Shown piece by piece: positions 10,498 through 21,873 of a stretch of DNA of 64,000 bases (position 1 is the first letter of the stretch; every line of letters starts with the position of its first letter). A model generated the notes under the pieces. It had not been told where the DNA came from. It made no database searches and saw only the letters and a program-made list of their open reading frames with translations. The DNA comes from Paramecium pentaurelia. Lineage: Eukaryota; Ciliophora; Oligohymenophorea; Peniculida; Parameciidae. Location of the stretch: positions 3,706 to 67,705 of the forward strand of contig CAJJDO010000058.1 of the NCBI GenBank assembly GCA_905183005.1, in the 5' to 3' direction. The position numbers and the translations under genes were made by a program.

Positions 10498-11597
10498 ATG
10501 CTGTCAAAAATTGAGGCATATGAGCAAAATTCATAAAAAGAAGAGATATTAAGATTGGAAGTGGAAATCCAGAAAAAAATAAATTTTGAAATGGAAATAC
10601 CAAGATTATATAATTATATAAAAGATTCAACTAAAAGAGTGCTGTTGAAATCTTTTTAGTTATTCATTTATAAATTAATTTTAGGTAAGAACATTGATGA
10701 ATTATTTAGTTTATACAACTTTACATGTTCTTTGAAAACTATCTTGCATTTTATGAATCAGGATATTCGTCAATTAAAATATCCACATTCTAAAGGCTTT
10801 ATTAATTAAGTGAGATAAAGTTACCTAGTATTAACACAGAAACATTAAGCCAGAGATTTCATGATAGGAATCCCATTCAATGAAAACTATATTCAAATCA
10901 TTGATTTCTGAATCAATGATTGAATATATGATTCTTAAAGAGACTGTTTCCAAAGTTAATAGGCCACCAATTATAAGAAACTACTTCTGTTCTCATTAAG
11001 GATACAGTTAAAGCAGGGCAAATGATTTAGAGTATTTAGGTTAGTTGAGAATATTTTTTAAGGTTTGTTGCCTCATTCTTATGGATGAGGTTAGATAAAA
11101 CTTAAACTAAAGTAGAGGGGTTATATATAATTGGATAAAAGACAATAAGAGAAACTCTGATGTATTTATGATAAGTGTTAATTGTAATTTAATTTAATTA
11201 TGGTCTACGTCATTAGTTGAGGGTTATTTTACTACATTGTTAATATCTTTTGTGATAATGAACTTCTTATAGTTATTTGAAAAGGTTGCTGAAAGGGTTG
11301 ATGCATAGAATTGAATATAATGATAATCTCCTTGATTGGTAAAAGATTATTTGGAAGGAAGTAGAAAGTAAGAAAAACACAAATAAATAAGTTGAATTTA
11401 ACATTTAACATAACAATTTAAACCCATTGAATTTGAAAAGGAATAAGATAGTCCTAAATTACATATAATGCCATCCAGGGATACTAAAAGGGTTCATCAA
11501 ATTTTCCTAAAAGAAGCCCTATGATCACTTGTAATTCCCAAAGCAATGGAGTATTAATCAACGTAATAATATAAAACTTTTTAATTTAATAAAATGA
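10498..11597 (+). pseudogene. unresolved or disrupted gene of unknown function
   Basis: From the ATG at 10498 a frame of about 137 codons (M-L-S-K-I-E-A-Y-E-Q, helical) runs to a TGA at 10909; a second frame, offset +1, continues from about 10880 to 11314 (contains C-C-L-I-L-M-D-E-V and a hydrophobic C-terminal helix); a third, again +1, runs to 11597. Only introns of 37-43 nt would join them, longer than any other intron here, so several frameshifts in a decaying gene are more likely. A near-perfect palindrome sits exactly at the first break. No domain recognised. Confidence 0.3.
10891..10925. repeat. inverted repeat (hairpin) at a frame break
   Basis: Arms of about 15 bp (attcaaatcattgatt and aatcaatgattgaat, one unpaired base in the left arm) flank a 4-nt loop tctg that supplies the TGA ending the upstream frame. 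No T-run follows, so it is not a terminator-like element. Confidence 0.8.
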
Positions 11598-11801
11598 ATA
11601 ACTCAATCTTGAATTTATGTAAAATTGTAATCTAAAATAATAAAGCTTTAGAAGAGCCTGTAAATTGTGGGCTTAGTATCATGATTGAATATTATGAATA
11701 TCCTACGATATAGTAAAAATGGTTTAATCGATTACAATTATTACTAAATTTATAATTAATTAATGAAATAATCTCCTCATCTTAAATTGTAGATTATTAA
11801 A

Positions 11802-12510
11802 ATGCGCCCTATTGTCTGTAATACTGAATTAGCTTTCATTATTCCAATAAATGAGGAAAAAAAAGTTTCCATGAGTATCACAATTAATGGTTATTTAGAA
11901 CGTAAAATGAAAACAAGTGATGAATAAGTTAAAAATGCTCGCTCTAGATATTAGGAACTTTATTATCAGTAAGAAGCCAATTTGGAATATTTGTATGATT
12001 AATTAACAGAAAGAATGGAAAAATATACTCTTCAAAAATAAAAGCAATTAGCAAGCAAAGCAAAATATGCAGGGGATTACAATTTTAGATGGAAGTAAAG
12101 GCTTTAAGAACAAAAATGGTTAGACATTCATATGAGTAGGTTTGTCAGCTGAAAGAGAATTTTACTTTTAAGAGATGCACTTTTAAGAGTTTCAAAAGAG
12201 GAATTCCAGAACTAAAAGTTTGGCTCTGCCAAAAATAGAAACCACAAAAAAAAAAACAGAGCCATGTCCTATTATTAAAAAAAAGGAAGAACAATATTTT
12301 GATAAATAAAGAAAAATAATTTATTGTTCTTATCAAAGGGATTTGAAATAAGTAAAAAATCATTTTATTCAGATGAAAAGATCTTTTGAGATTGCCACTA
12401 AACTCGACTAGGATGATCATAGAATAATGAAATAGAAAACCTTAGACATTAAACCAAAATAAAAAGTAGCTCAAAAACATGATGACAATACATTTCTAAC
12501 ATATGTTTGA
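11802..12510 (+). CDS. coiled-coil protein, about 228 aa
   Basis: ATG at 11802, TGA at 12508-12510, one 22-nt intron (12136-12157). Residues ~45-140 are rich in E, K, Q, L and read as a long amphipathic helix/coiled coil (E-Q-V-K-N-A-R-S-R-Y-Q-E-L-Y-Y). The C-terminal third is basic and proline-containing (S-L-A-L-P-K-I-E-T-T-K-K-K-T-E-P), typical of cytoskeletal or basal-body associated proteins, but no family is recognised. The plus-strand reading with the intron is continuous; antisense frames over the same DNA are shadows. Confidence 0.7.
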
Positions 12511-13129
12511 AATCCTAATTGATTATACAATTATCATATTTAAACTTTAACTAATGTCTAAAATAGTTCCTTCCTGTCCTGTATACAAATTTTATAATTA
12601 AAATTACATCTTAAAGAAAGGTTTTTAATTAAACTTGAATCATTACATTTGAATATATAATCTAGTTAATTAAATGTATTCCCATACTTCTTATATATCT
12701 AAAAAAATTTTTATTTATTTTTCTACCCAACTTCGATGTATTTTTCTTTATATTTGAATTCCCTTTTTCCAAATTTATTATTCCATATAATAAACTTTAT
12801 AGCTATTGACTATTCTCTAAAGCTAGATAGAATCATCAAAATAGTCTCAGAACCAATTAGATTAATATTATTTTAATGAATGATTTTATAAGATTTTTTT
12901 TATATTTTAGAACCAAAGTATATTAGCAATTACTTCTTGCTCATATTAGAAATTTCATATGGGATATACTAATTAGATTTTTTTTCTATTATGACTGATA
13001 ATGATTAAATATTATAGGAAAAATGAAAATAAATTTCCATTTTAAATAGGTCTAAAATAATATATATCTCTATATAATCAATGCAATAATTATAGATATA
13101 TACATTAATTGTTAATTATCAAATTATTT
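12511..13129. other. intergenic AT-rich region
   Basis: Between convergent 3' ends. No domain-bearing frame, RNA gene or repeat is visible. Confidence 0.6.
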
Positions 13130-14887
13130 TCATTTTAAAAATATTGGATTTTTTGATATTTTATTTTCAAGCAAGTTGATAAATTCAGTAAGATTAATCT
13201 AGTTATATGTATGTATTATACCATTCCATCATTATCAGTATCACATTAATCTAAGATTTCCTACCACATCTATTCATCTATTTCTTCATCAAATAGTTCA
13301 TTTAGTTCTTATTTAGTAATCAATCCATTTTAATCCAAATCGAACAATTTAAAAGACTGTTCAATTCTTTATCTGCTAAGTGATTTCTCTTTGTTTATTG
13401 TTGCTGTAATAAATTCGCTAAAATCTACTATCCCAGAACCATTTGCATCTAATTAGGGAAATAATTCTTCTACTATAGTCTCAGCTGCTAATTTATCTCC
13501 TTTATGAATTTTTAAATAAGCTAAAATTTTTTACAATATATACCCTAATATAGTTCGTCTTTGCTGACAGTTCCATCTCCATTTTTATCTATCTCTTGAA
13601 ATATCTTGAGTAGATCATTTTTTTCCTAGTTTGTAACTACTTGAACAGTTATAAACTAAAAGATTGCATATTTTAATTTATTTTTTGAATCAAAATCTTA
13701 TAATTTACTAAGAGTCAAACTGTTAATTTGTCCTTTTGCTTTATTATTTTTTATCCATTCATGATTCAAAGCATCAGCAGCTGAAATCCTATTTGTAGGA
13801 TTATACATAAGCATTCTTCTAATTAAATCTTTTCCAGAATTAGAGACTTTCCCCCAATCAGTTGGATCAAATGAATATTCTCCTTTTTTTACTTTAATAA
13901 GAACTTCTTATTCATTTGCTCCCATAAAAGGAGGATACCCACTCAAGAGTATATATAATATTACTCCTAAAGACCAAATATCACATTTTTCGTCATAATT
14001 TGCATCAAGTACTTCAGGTGCAACATAAAAAGGCTAAAAAATAAAAGTAAAATACTGTTCCAATTCGTTTTTGTAGCTTCTCACAATTTTATAGCTTAGC
14101 ACTAGCACCAAAATCTATAATTTTAATTGAAGCTTGGCTATGTTTTTAATCAAATAGTATGTTTTCTGGCTTTAAATCTCTATGAACAATTCCTTTTTAA
14201 TGGCAATAGGATAGAGCAGAGAGTATTTATTTCATAAAATTTGCAATCTCTTTCTCTGTTAATATTGAAACAAGTTTAATTTTTTCAAATAACTCACCAC
14301 CTTCACAATATTCACTTACCAAATAATAACTATATTTATCAGAAAATATCTCATATAATTTAACTATATTTGGATGATCTATATCCATCAAAATAGCAGT
14401 TTCCTCTAATAACCGCTCTTCATCTTCTTGTTTCATCTTCTCCTTCAATATCATTTTCACAGCCCTTATCATTCCTAATTTAGAAGTCTTGATGCTACTT
14501 ACCAGTTTATTTATGAACGACTTTATAGACTTTACCAAATCCTCCCTATCCAATCATTTCTTTTATCAAATATGAGTCATTAATGTTTTTTGTAGAATTC
14601 ACTCTGACAAACATAGTTTACTTAATGTTCCATTGTTTAGAACTAGTTTTCATATATTCTTATTTTATTTCTACATCGGTAATATCTTTCGTATATGATG
14701 TATTTTTTATTGGAAAACTTATTTCTTATTCTCTCTACAAATTACCATTCACATCAAGATTTATGATACTTTGAATGAATTCATTCTAGAACTATTCTGA
14801 AGTTTCTTTTGGAATTATTGAATAAGATGGATTTTCGAACGTTTTGGATGAGCAACAACTATTTGGAAAGTATTTACAGCAACCCAT
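13130..14887 (-). CDS. calcium-dependent protein kinase (CDPK) with four EF-hands
   Basis: 553 aa after removing introns 13199-13221, 13521-13543, 14034-14055 and 14475-14502. The N-terminus M-G-C-C predicts myristoylation of Gly2 plus palmitoylation of Cys3/4, giving membrane anchoring, as in many CDPKs. The kinase domain begins at about residue 107: G-Q-G-G-F-G-K-V loop, A-V-K lysine, H-R-D-L-K-P-E-N catalytic loop and D-F-G-A metal-binding motif, then A-P-E. After a junction segment come four EF loops: D-K-N-G-D-G-T-V-S-K-D-E, D-A-N-G-S-G-I-V-D-F-S-E, D-L-D-Q-N-G-L-I-T-K-Q-E and D-T-D-N-D-G-M-I-N-L-T-E, all with acidic first and last ligands. Kinase and loops look active. CDPKs couple Ca2+ pulses to ciliary, trichocyst and cortical events in alveolates; the target is not deducible. 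Confidence 0.95.
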
Positions 14888-15146
14888 TAATAATAATAAA
14901 ATTATATTAAGTTTTATAAAATTCTTTGTTTCTCACATTAGTCATTTATTTTACCATTGCTAACTAAATCCAGAATAATTATGGGAAGGATTTGATAACA
15001 AATAATTTAGAGCTAATAAAATTATATTAAAATAATATTCAAATAAACACTACATTTGATATAAAATATTAATTGCATATTTGACTAATAATGATATATA
15101 TTGATATTGTAAATTCATCTATAAAATTATTTTAGCCTAAATAATA

Positions 15147-16693
15147 TCAGATTTTGAATTAATCAGAACTGAGAACTTTTTATTAAAATTAATTTTGATG
15201 CACAGTTTCACCTTCAGGTTTTGTCGTTTATAATGTTTGCCTAACTTATTAAAATTTTTCATATTATGAAATTCTTTAATAACAACCCTGTATTGTAACT
15301 AGATAATATCCCAGTATTCCAGTCATTATTTGTTTTGGTGTAAAGGCTTCAATAATCTTATTAAATATTGAAATATACTTTTAAAATAATTCCAAAGTTT
15401 TGTATGTTGCATTTAACAATGACATATGTTAAGATAGGAACTATATCATCTGTTCCATAACTCTTTAAAGCTTCAAGTTCAGGATGTTTTTCATAATAAT
15501 CATGTATGCAAAAATTGATTTATTTGAATGTCTTTGAGATAATTTTCAATTAGTTTGCTGGTGATTACACTTACTCTAGCTATTTTAAAGTGTTAATTGC
15601 TGATTAATAAGGCTAATTGAAATCCTCATATTCAGAAAATTATATTGATGGATTACCTTTTAGGTAATCTTATTAAAATTCAAATGAAATTTAAGTATTA
15701 GAGTTCAATTATAATTATAAATGAACGTCAAAATCAGCAATTGTATTCTGATTTAAAATTCTCAAGCTCAATTAGTATTGATAATTTTCAAATGCATAAA
15801 GTTCAGAAAAACTCTTCAAAATTTTGATATATATTCTTTCATCCAAAAATAATATATTAATAACAAATGCTATATTATTAGTACTGGTAAAACAATTTAA
15901 TAAGTGGGTTGATTGAACAAACTTATCAATCATATAATAACTATCTATACAATTTACAAAGAATTTAAGAAACTCTATAATTTCATCACAAAGTTCTGTG
16001 CTTTTTATTAATTAATCTTTATATTTATCTCTTCTGAATGAATCTCTAAACCAAACTTAAGGCCCAGTATAATTTACGATATAATTTTGAAATGTTTGTA
16101 AAATTAATCCACATGGATGATCAACAATTTTAATTTATTAGTTAATCATTCCCATTACTTCTCTGAAGAATTGCTTATCATTTATACAAGACTTTTTGCG
16201 ATCTTCAAAAATAGTATTGGCTTCTTCTTCATAATACTCAAAAATATTAATTTTTGATTGCTCAATATTTTCATAATGATTTGAAATTTTGTTTTAATAC
16301 ATTGAAGAATTTGTTTCATAACTACTTATAATCATTCTTATTTTATTTAAATAGATTGCTTGTTGATCTTCAAAATTCTTTATATCAATATTTTGCAATC
16401 TCTATTTTATTAGATCTGACCATGCTTAGTGTTTATATTCGCTTCTATTTAATTTTCTTAAAGTATAATCAATCCAAGTAAGCTAAATCTCAACTAATTG
16501 AGTTTTGATTAAACCAAAACAATTGCAACAAACAATACAATATGAAAGTTTGTTTTCTTAAACAAATATTTTAGAATTTTCAACCTATGATGACTCAATT
16601 GTCTTCGTATGTTGGCCTGATTTGATTAGAAATTATACTTAAGAGTAATTCAGAAGAATCCTTTGTAACACTCTTTGCTGATTCATTTCCCAT
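15147..16693 (-). CDS. VPS9-domain protein (Rab5-type GEF)
   Basis: 500 aa after two 22-nt introns (15357-15378 and 16617-16638). The C-terminal ~110 residues carry the VPS9 core: Y-G-T-D-D-I-V-P-I-L-T-Y-V-I-V-K-C-N-I, matching the family's G-A-D-(E/D)-x-x-P-(V/I)-L-x-Y-V, followed across the second intron by G-Y-Y-L-V-T-I-Q, matching E-G-Y-Y-L-T-N-L. These are the GDP-exchange residues of Rab5/Rab21 activators acting on early endosomes. The N-terminal 350 residues contain a cysteine-rich patch (Y-C-I-V-C-C-N-C-F-G) and helical sequence, consistent with the helical bundle preceding VPS9 in Rabex-type proteins. The start at 16693 is fixed by the first intron, without which a TGA follows early. 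Confidence 0.85.
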
Positions 16694-17284
16694 ATTAATA
16701 AATTTATATATTATCGTTTCAGTTGGAAAATATAATCCTAATGTATAAAGACTCTAAATTAGGATTAATTATAATAAAAATATTGATAAAAAAAAACTAA
16801 GTTGAATTAATTATTAATGTTTTAGTAGGATAGGCATTATGACTCAACGAAAATAAATTTAATATTTTTTGTAAATAATATAGTTTTACTATTGAAAGAA
16901 TTCAATTTCATACATAATTCCCATTGAAAGTGCTAAAATCATAATCATTAAATGACTTATAATAATAAGTTATAATATTAATAAGAATACTCAAATTTAG
17001 AATTAAAATATCGCAATATAATTTAATTTATTATTATTGAGTATTATTTCTTTTAATAAATAGTAGATATTGTCATTTATTGTAATGAAAAGAAAAAGAA
17101 TAGAAATATAGTAGGATATAATTATCACTTAAATATTAAGTATAAGAAAATTAAGAATTGTAGGAATTAATTTATTTAAAAGAAATTTATCTTAGTTTTC
17201 TAGAAGTTAGTATTTAATTTATTTTTGTTAATTAGTTTTATCAAGTTGAATTTATTTGTTCTCTATAATATAATTTAATTCAAT
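16694..17284. other. intergenic region
   Basis: AT-rich, with short direct A/T repeats only. No coding or RNA signal seen. Confidence 0.6.
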
Positions 17285-19111
17285 TCATTTTTCGCAGGCT
17301 TCATAAACTTACATTTATAATAACTCCTTATTCCAAATCACTATATAGTTCTGATCATCTTAAATTGTTCCATAGCAGCTAGCAACACTATTTACAATCC
17401 CATCACCATCAATATAAAATTAATTATTCATCGATTTTTTGATTCTGTATATATATTTATTTTATTTAAGAATTAAGGTTCGTGTTTTAGAATTATATTT
17501 TGAAGGGAAGAAACAATAGTCACTTCCATAATCATAATCAGCTAAAGGCTTTAATTTAATACTCAAATGAGGTTTATGCTAGAAAATTCCATTTTCTAAT
17601 ATAAAAACATGTGCAATTGGTTTTGAATTTTAACACCATATAATAGCATCATCAAAACAAAAATTAATTCTAAGACCATAGTCATCCACATCTTTATTAA
17701 TAATATATTTGAACTCCCATTAGTTGGTTGCATCTTTACCCCACATTATAATAATCCTATCCTCGCTACAGGATACCATCTCAGTATTAGTTGAATTTAA
17801 GGATATCTAAAAAACTTAATTTGAATGTTTGTTAAGAGAATACTTATACTCAATAGAGTTATCTTTGCTTTTTACATTCCAAATTTTTATTGAATGATCA
17901 CTACTTGATGATATTAGTTCATCTTCCTCTTCATTTAAAAGCAAACATAAGATAGAATTAGTATGCTATGTATATGCTTTGGAGCCCTCCCAACTATGAG
18001 AACTAAACCAATATTTTTTATTTCTATCTATCCAACATCTTAGTGAATTATCCATTCCACCTGATACAAACCAATCAATTTTCTAACTAAAAATGATACA
18101 GAATACTATGCCCTCATGTCCTTTTAGTAGTATTTTTTAATCAATCAAATTTCCATCTTTAAATTTCCAAACTTTTATATCATTATTGCATGAAGCAGCA
18201 ATTAAGGAGCCATCTTTATTGATTGCAAGACCTGTACAAATTTCCTTTTATTATACTGAACTAATTAATTTATAAGCTTTTTTTTCAGGTTTCTCATTAA
18301 TCTCACTTGTATTTATATATTATAACTAGAGAGAATCTTATATATCAGATTTCTAATTAGTATCTTCTTGAGGAATTATACTCTATTGTATGCTTGATAC
18401 CTGTATTTCTGAATGCTAATTAGAATCTTTCTGAAATATTATTTTTTTTTAGTCAGATATCTCTAAATATTAATTTGAATTAATTAACAATTGATTACTT
18501 TATTATAAATTTTCAAATTAGTTTTCTTCATTTCTTTGAATAATGTTATTCATCAGTATATTAATTTATTCTTCATTTATTGAGTTTCTTAGCGTATCTA
18601 AATTGAAATAGGCTTTTTTCTAAAACGTATTATCTAATTCTCCAATTTATTCCTTAAATTTTCTTTATTCATTTTAAAATAATTATTAATTAGGAATATT
18701 GATTTTATCAATCTCTTCTAGAAGGCTGTAAGTAGAAAACTTCTAGTTTAATTCATGCAATGTTCTTTTCCATAAATCCAAATGATTAATAATTTATTCA
18801 AACTTTTACATTACCAATGATTTTGTATTTTCTAAATGATCTTGTAAGTTCTTTAATGAATTAAGTTTACTATTAATATATGTTGAGTTTTCTTAGAATA
18901 ATTAGTCCTTTAATTCCTATATTTTTGTAATAGCTTCTTAATATGACATACCATTAATTTTTCCTCTAATTGATATTAAGCACTAAGGACACTTCAATCT
19001 TTCAAAACTCTAAATTCCTTCATCCAAGAGAACAAAAATAACTGGTTAATCTTAATGATTATTTGAACAGATGAGGCCAATTTATGACTCAAGCATTTAA
19101 CAGGATTGCAT
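17285..19111 (-). CDS. WD40 beta-propeller protein with N-terminal Cys/His segment and coiled coil
   Basis: 608 aa in one exon, unusual here for having no intron. Residues ~1-60 hold C-x(n)-C, H and C-P-Q-C pairs (R-L-K-C-P-Q-C-L-I) resembling a degenerate zinc-finger or B-box. Residues ~65-290 are Gln/Asn-rich coiled coil. From ~300 a propeller follows with repeats such as L-I-A-A-S-C-N-N-D-I-K-V-W, W-F-V-S-G-G-M-D-N-S-L-R-C-W, L-I-S-S-S-S-D-H-S-I-K-I-W and M-V-S-C-S-E-D-R-I-I-I-M-W. This zinc/coil/WD40 layout is abundant in Paramecium and resembles TRAF/E3-type scaffolds; the exact role is unknown. The ATG at 19111 is the most upstream in-frame one before the finger. Confidence 0.85.
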
Positions 19112-20279
19112 GGTTTATAAAGTTATTTATAATAATAATTTCAATCTATGATAATCTGTATTTTAACAAAGTAATTTTTAATAAAATTACATAAATATTA
19201 TGTATTGGATCAAATCCTTTAATTACAATAAAGTCTTAGGCTTAAATAAAATAATAGATCCAAAGGCTATTTTTTCTTTAAAATTGAAGATAATACTATT
19301 ATCACTAAATGAAATAATTAGATAATTTACTTTGCTAAAATTAGTATGATATTTTTATATTTCCAAAAAGTATAATACATTCTAATTCACCAAAACATAT
19401 AAATATCAAATTTACATGTTTATACTTTTTAATCTAATTTCTACAAAACCATTTATTATTTCAAATATAGAAGCTAATTATTCCTGATAATACATCAAAT
19501 AATTCTACTTTTACTAGTTAGAGATGATTTGTAATTAAAATAACAATAATGGAGAACCTAAAAGGAAAACTTCTAAAATGAAAATTGCTATAGCATAAAA
19601 AATTTTTTATCTGTATAGTTTTTATTGATGACAAAAAAATATCTGTATTAGAAACAATCAGAAAATTAATTTAATTATCAATTAAATTATTATTGTCATC
19701 TGATCAAAAAAGTTTTCTTATAAATTTCTGACTTTTCCCCATTTATTTATGCTCCTATTATTTGTTATTTCTTCATAATTTGATATACATCATTATCACT
19801 AAAAATTTTAATAGATATCAGTATAAAAACTATCTCTCCTTTTAGTAATTCTCTCCAAGATATGTGGTTTACTAAGCTCTTATTAAATCGAAATAGATTT
19901 ATTGCTATTGTTACTAAATTTATAACTCATTATTATATTTTATTTTAATATTCGGGCAAAATCTTTTTATTTCTCCTTATATAATAAAGATATCAAATGT
20001 TTATAGTAAAATAAATGTAAGATATAAAAATTTAATCTGCCTTAATTGATTCTAAAAATTAGAAGTAGTTTTCATGATAATTGTCGTTCTTGTTAATTAT
20101 ATCATTTTTCTTGATCTAGGCTTGAAATCTGAATAATTAATTGATTTTTTATTAATAACAGATAATAAACTAGGAATGATTATATGGCTTATTTAAAATT
20201 AGAAATTTTTTTTCAATTTTTGAAATTAAGAAGGCTTGCTTTAAGAAAACAAATTTACATTTAAGTATTATAGATATGT
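19112..20279. other. long intergenic region upstream of the tRNA-like array
   Basis: About 1.2 kb with frequent stops of the TGA type in all frames and no recognisable protein motif. It holds nothing I can name; the last ~50 bases grade into the first unit of the 248-bp array. Confidence 0.55.
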
Positions 20280-20380
20280 AATTTTCTTTTTATTTTACCA
20301 AATCTATCATTATTTCTTATATAATAATATATCCAAAAAAATTGTAATTAAAAATTAAAAATGGAATTGTAATTAAAAAT

Positions 20381-20385
20381 AAAAA
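20381..20385 (-). terminator. Pol III T-run terminator of tRNA-like copy 1 (same in all copies)
   Basis: On the minus strand the tRNA-like gene is followed by C, then TTTTT, A, TTTTT. An equivalent T5 lies just beyond the 3' end of each of the seven copies. Confidence 0.7.
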
Positions 20386-20457
20386 GTGGAACAACAGGTA
20401 TTGATCCTGCTACCTTGGACTGAGGAAGTCCACGCTCTACCGTTGAGCTATGTTCCA
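20386..20457 (-). tRNA. tRNA-like gene, copy 1 (predicted anticodon CCT, Arg AGG)
   Basis: 72 nt, folding as a full cloverleaf on the minus strand: 7-bp acceptor TGGAACA/TGTTCCA, D-arm GCTC/GAGC with GG in the loop, anticodon stem TGGAC/GTCCA with loop TTCCTCA, T-arm GCAGG/CCTGT with loop ATCAATA. A-box TAGCTCAACGG and B-box GGATCAATACC are present and a T5 run follows one base after the 3' base, so Pol III transcription is plausible. Loop positions 34-36 read CCT. Odd features: C at position 37 (normally a purine), A54 instead of T54, A48 instead of a pyrimidine, and C as discriminator. No encoded CCA, no intron. Confidence 0.85.
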
Positions 20458-20633
20458 ATTCTGATTCTATTTAAACTAAAAAATTTTAATTACAATTATC
20501 ATTTAATTAAGAAAACAATGGATATTTAATTTTCTTTTTATTTTACCAAAACTATCATTATTTCTTATATAATAATATATCCAAAAAAATTGTAATTAAA
20601 AATTAAAAATGGAATTGTAATTAAAAATAAAAA

Positions 20634-20705
20634 GTGGAACAACAGGTATTGATCCTGCTACCTTGGACTGAGGAAGTCCACGCTCTACCGTTGAGCTATG
20701 TTCCA
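20634..20705 (-). tRNA. tRNA-like gene, copy 2
   Basis: Identical in sequence to copy 1, 248 bp away, same strand, same T5 run downstream on the minus strand. Confidence 0.85.
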
Positions 20706-20881
20706 ATTCTGATTCTATTTAAACTAAAAAATTTTAATTACAATTATCATTTAATTAAGAAAACAATGGATATTTAATTTTCTTTTTATTTTACCAAAAC
20801 TATCATTATTTCTTATATAATAATATATCCAAAAAAATTGTAATTAAAAATTAAAAATGGAATTGTAATTAAAAATAAAAA

Positions 20882-20953
20882 GTGGAACAACAGGTATTGA
20901 TCCTGCTACCTTGGACTGAGGAAGTCCACGCTCTACCGTTGAGCTATGTTCCA
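20882..20953 (-). tRNA. tRNA-like gene, copy 3
   Basis: Identical to copies 1 and 2, same spacing and flanks. Confidence 0.85.
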
Positions 20954-21129
20954 ATTCTGATTCTATTTAAACTAAAAAATTTTAATTACAATTATCATTT
21001 AATTAAGAAAACAATGGATATTTAATTTTCTTTTTATTTTACCAAAACTATCATTATTTCTTATATAATAATATATCCAAAAAAATTGTAATTAAAAATT
21101 AAAAATGGAATTGTAATTAAAAATAAAAA

Positions 21130-21201
21130 GTGGAACAACAGGTATTGATCCTGCTACCTTGGACTGAGGAAGTCCACGCTCTACCGTTGAGCTATGTTCC
21201 A
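21130..21201 (-). tRNA. tRNA-like gene, copy 4
   Basis: Identical to copies 1-3, same spacing and flanks. Confidence 0.85.
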
Positions 21202-21377
21202 ATTCTGATTCTATTTAAACTAAAAAATTTTAATTACAATTATCATTTAATTAAGAAAACAATGGATATTTAATTTTCTTTTTATTTTACCAAAACTATC
21301 ATTATTTCTTATATAATAATATATCCAAAAAAATTGTAATTAAAAATTAAAAATGGAATTGTAATTAAAAATAAAAA

Positions 21378-21449
21378 GTGGAACAACAGGTATTGATCCT
21401 GCTACCTTGGACTGAGGAAGTCCACGCTCTACCGTTGAGCTATGTTCCA
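21378..21449 (-). tRNA. tRNA-like gene, copy 5
   Basis: Identical to copies 1-4, same spacing and flanks. Confidence 0.85.
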
Positions 21450-21625
21450 ATTCTGATTCTATTTAAACTAAAAAATTTTAATTACAATTATCATTTAATT
21501 AAGAAAACAATGGATATTTAATTTTCTTTTTATTTTACCAAAACTATCATTATTTCTTATATAATAATATATCCAAAAAAATTGTAATTAAAAATTAAAA
21601 ATGGAATTGTAATTAAAAATAAAAA

Positions 21626-21697
21626 GTGGAACAACAGGTATTGATCCTGCTACCTTGGACTGAGGAAGTCCACGCTCTACCGTTGAGCTATGTTCCA
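21626..21697 (-). tRNA. tRNA-like gene, copy 6
   Basis: Identical to copies 1-5, same spacing and flanks. Confidence 0.85.
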
Positions 21698-21873
21698 ATT
21701 CTGATTCTATTTAAACTAAAAAATTTTAATTACAATTATCATTTAATTAAGAAAACAATGGATATTTAATTTTCTTTTTATTTTACCAAAACTATCATTA
21801 TTTCTTATATAATAATATATCCAAAAAAATTGTAATTAAAAATTAAAAATGGAATTGTAATTAAAAATAAAAA

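Noticed and set aside
14227..14774. In-frame TGAs in kinase and channel genes as possible selenocysteine codons
   Set aside because: Every such TGA that I checked lies inside a short GT...AG intron; conserved domains continue in phase after its removal.
20386..20457. Selenocysteine tRNA, because the loop contains TCA
   Set aside because: The gene is 72 nt with a 7-bp acceptor and normal-length arms; eukaryotic tRNA-Sec is about 90 nt with longer acceptor and variable arms. TCA is not at positions 34-36.
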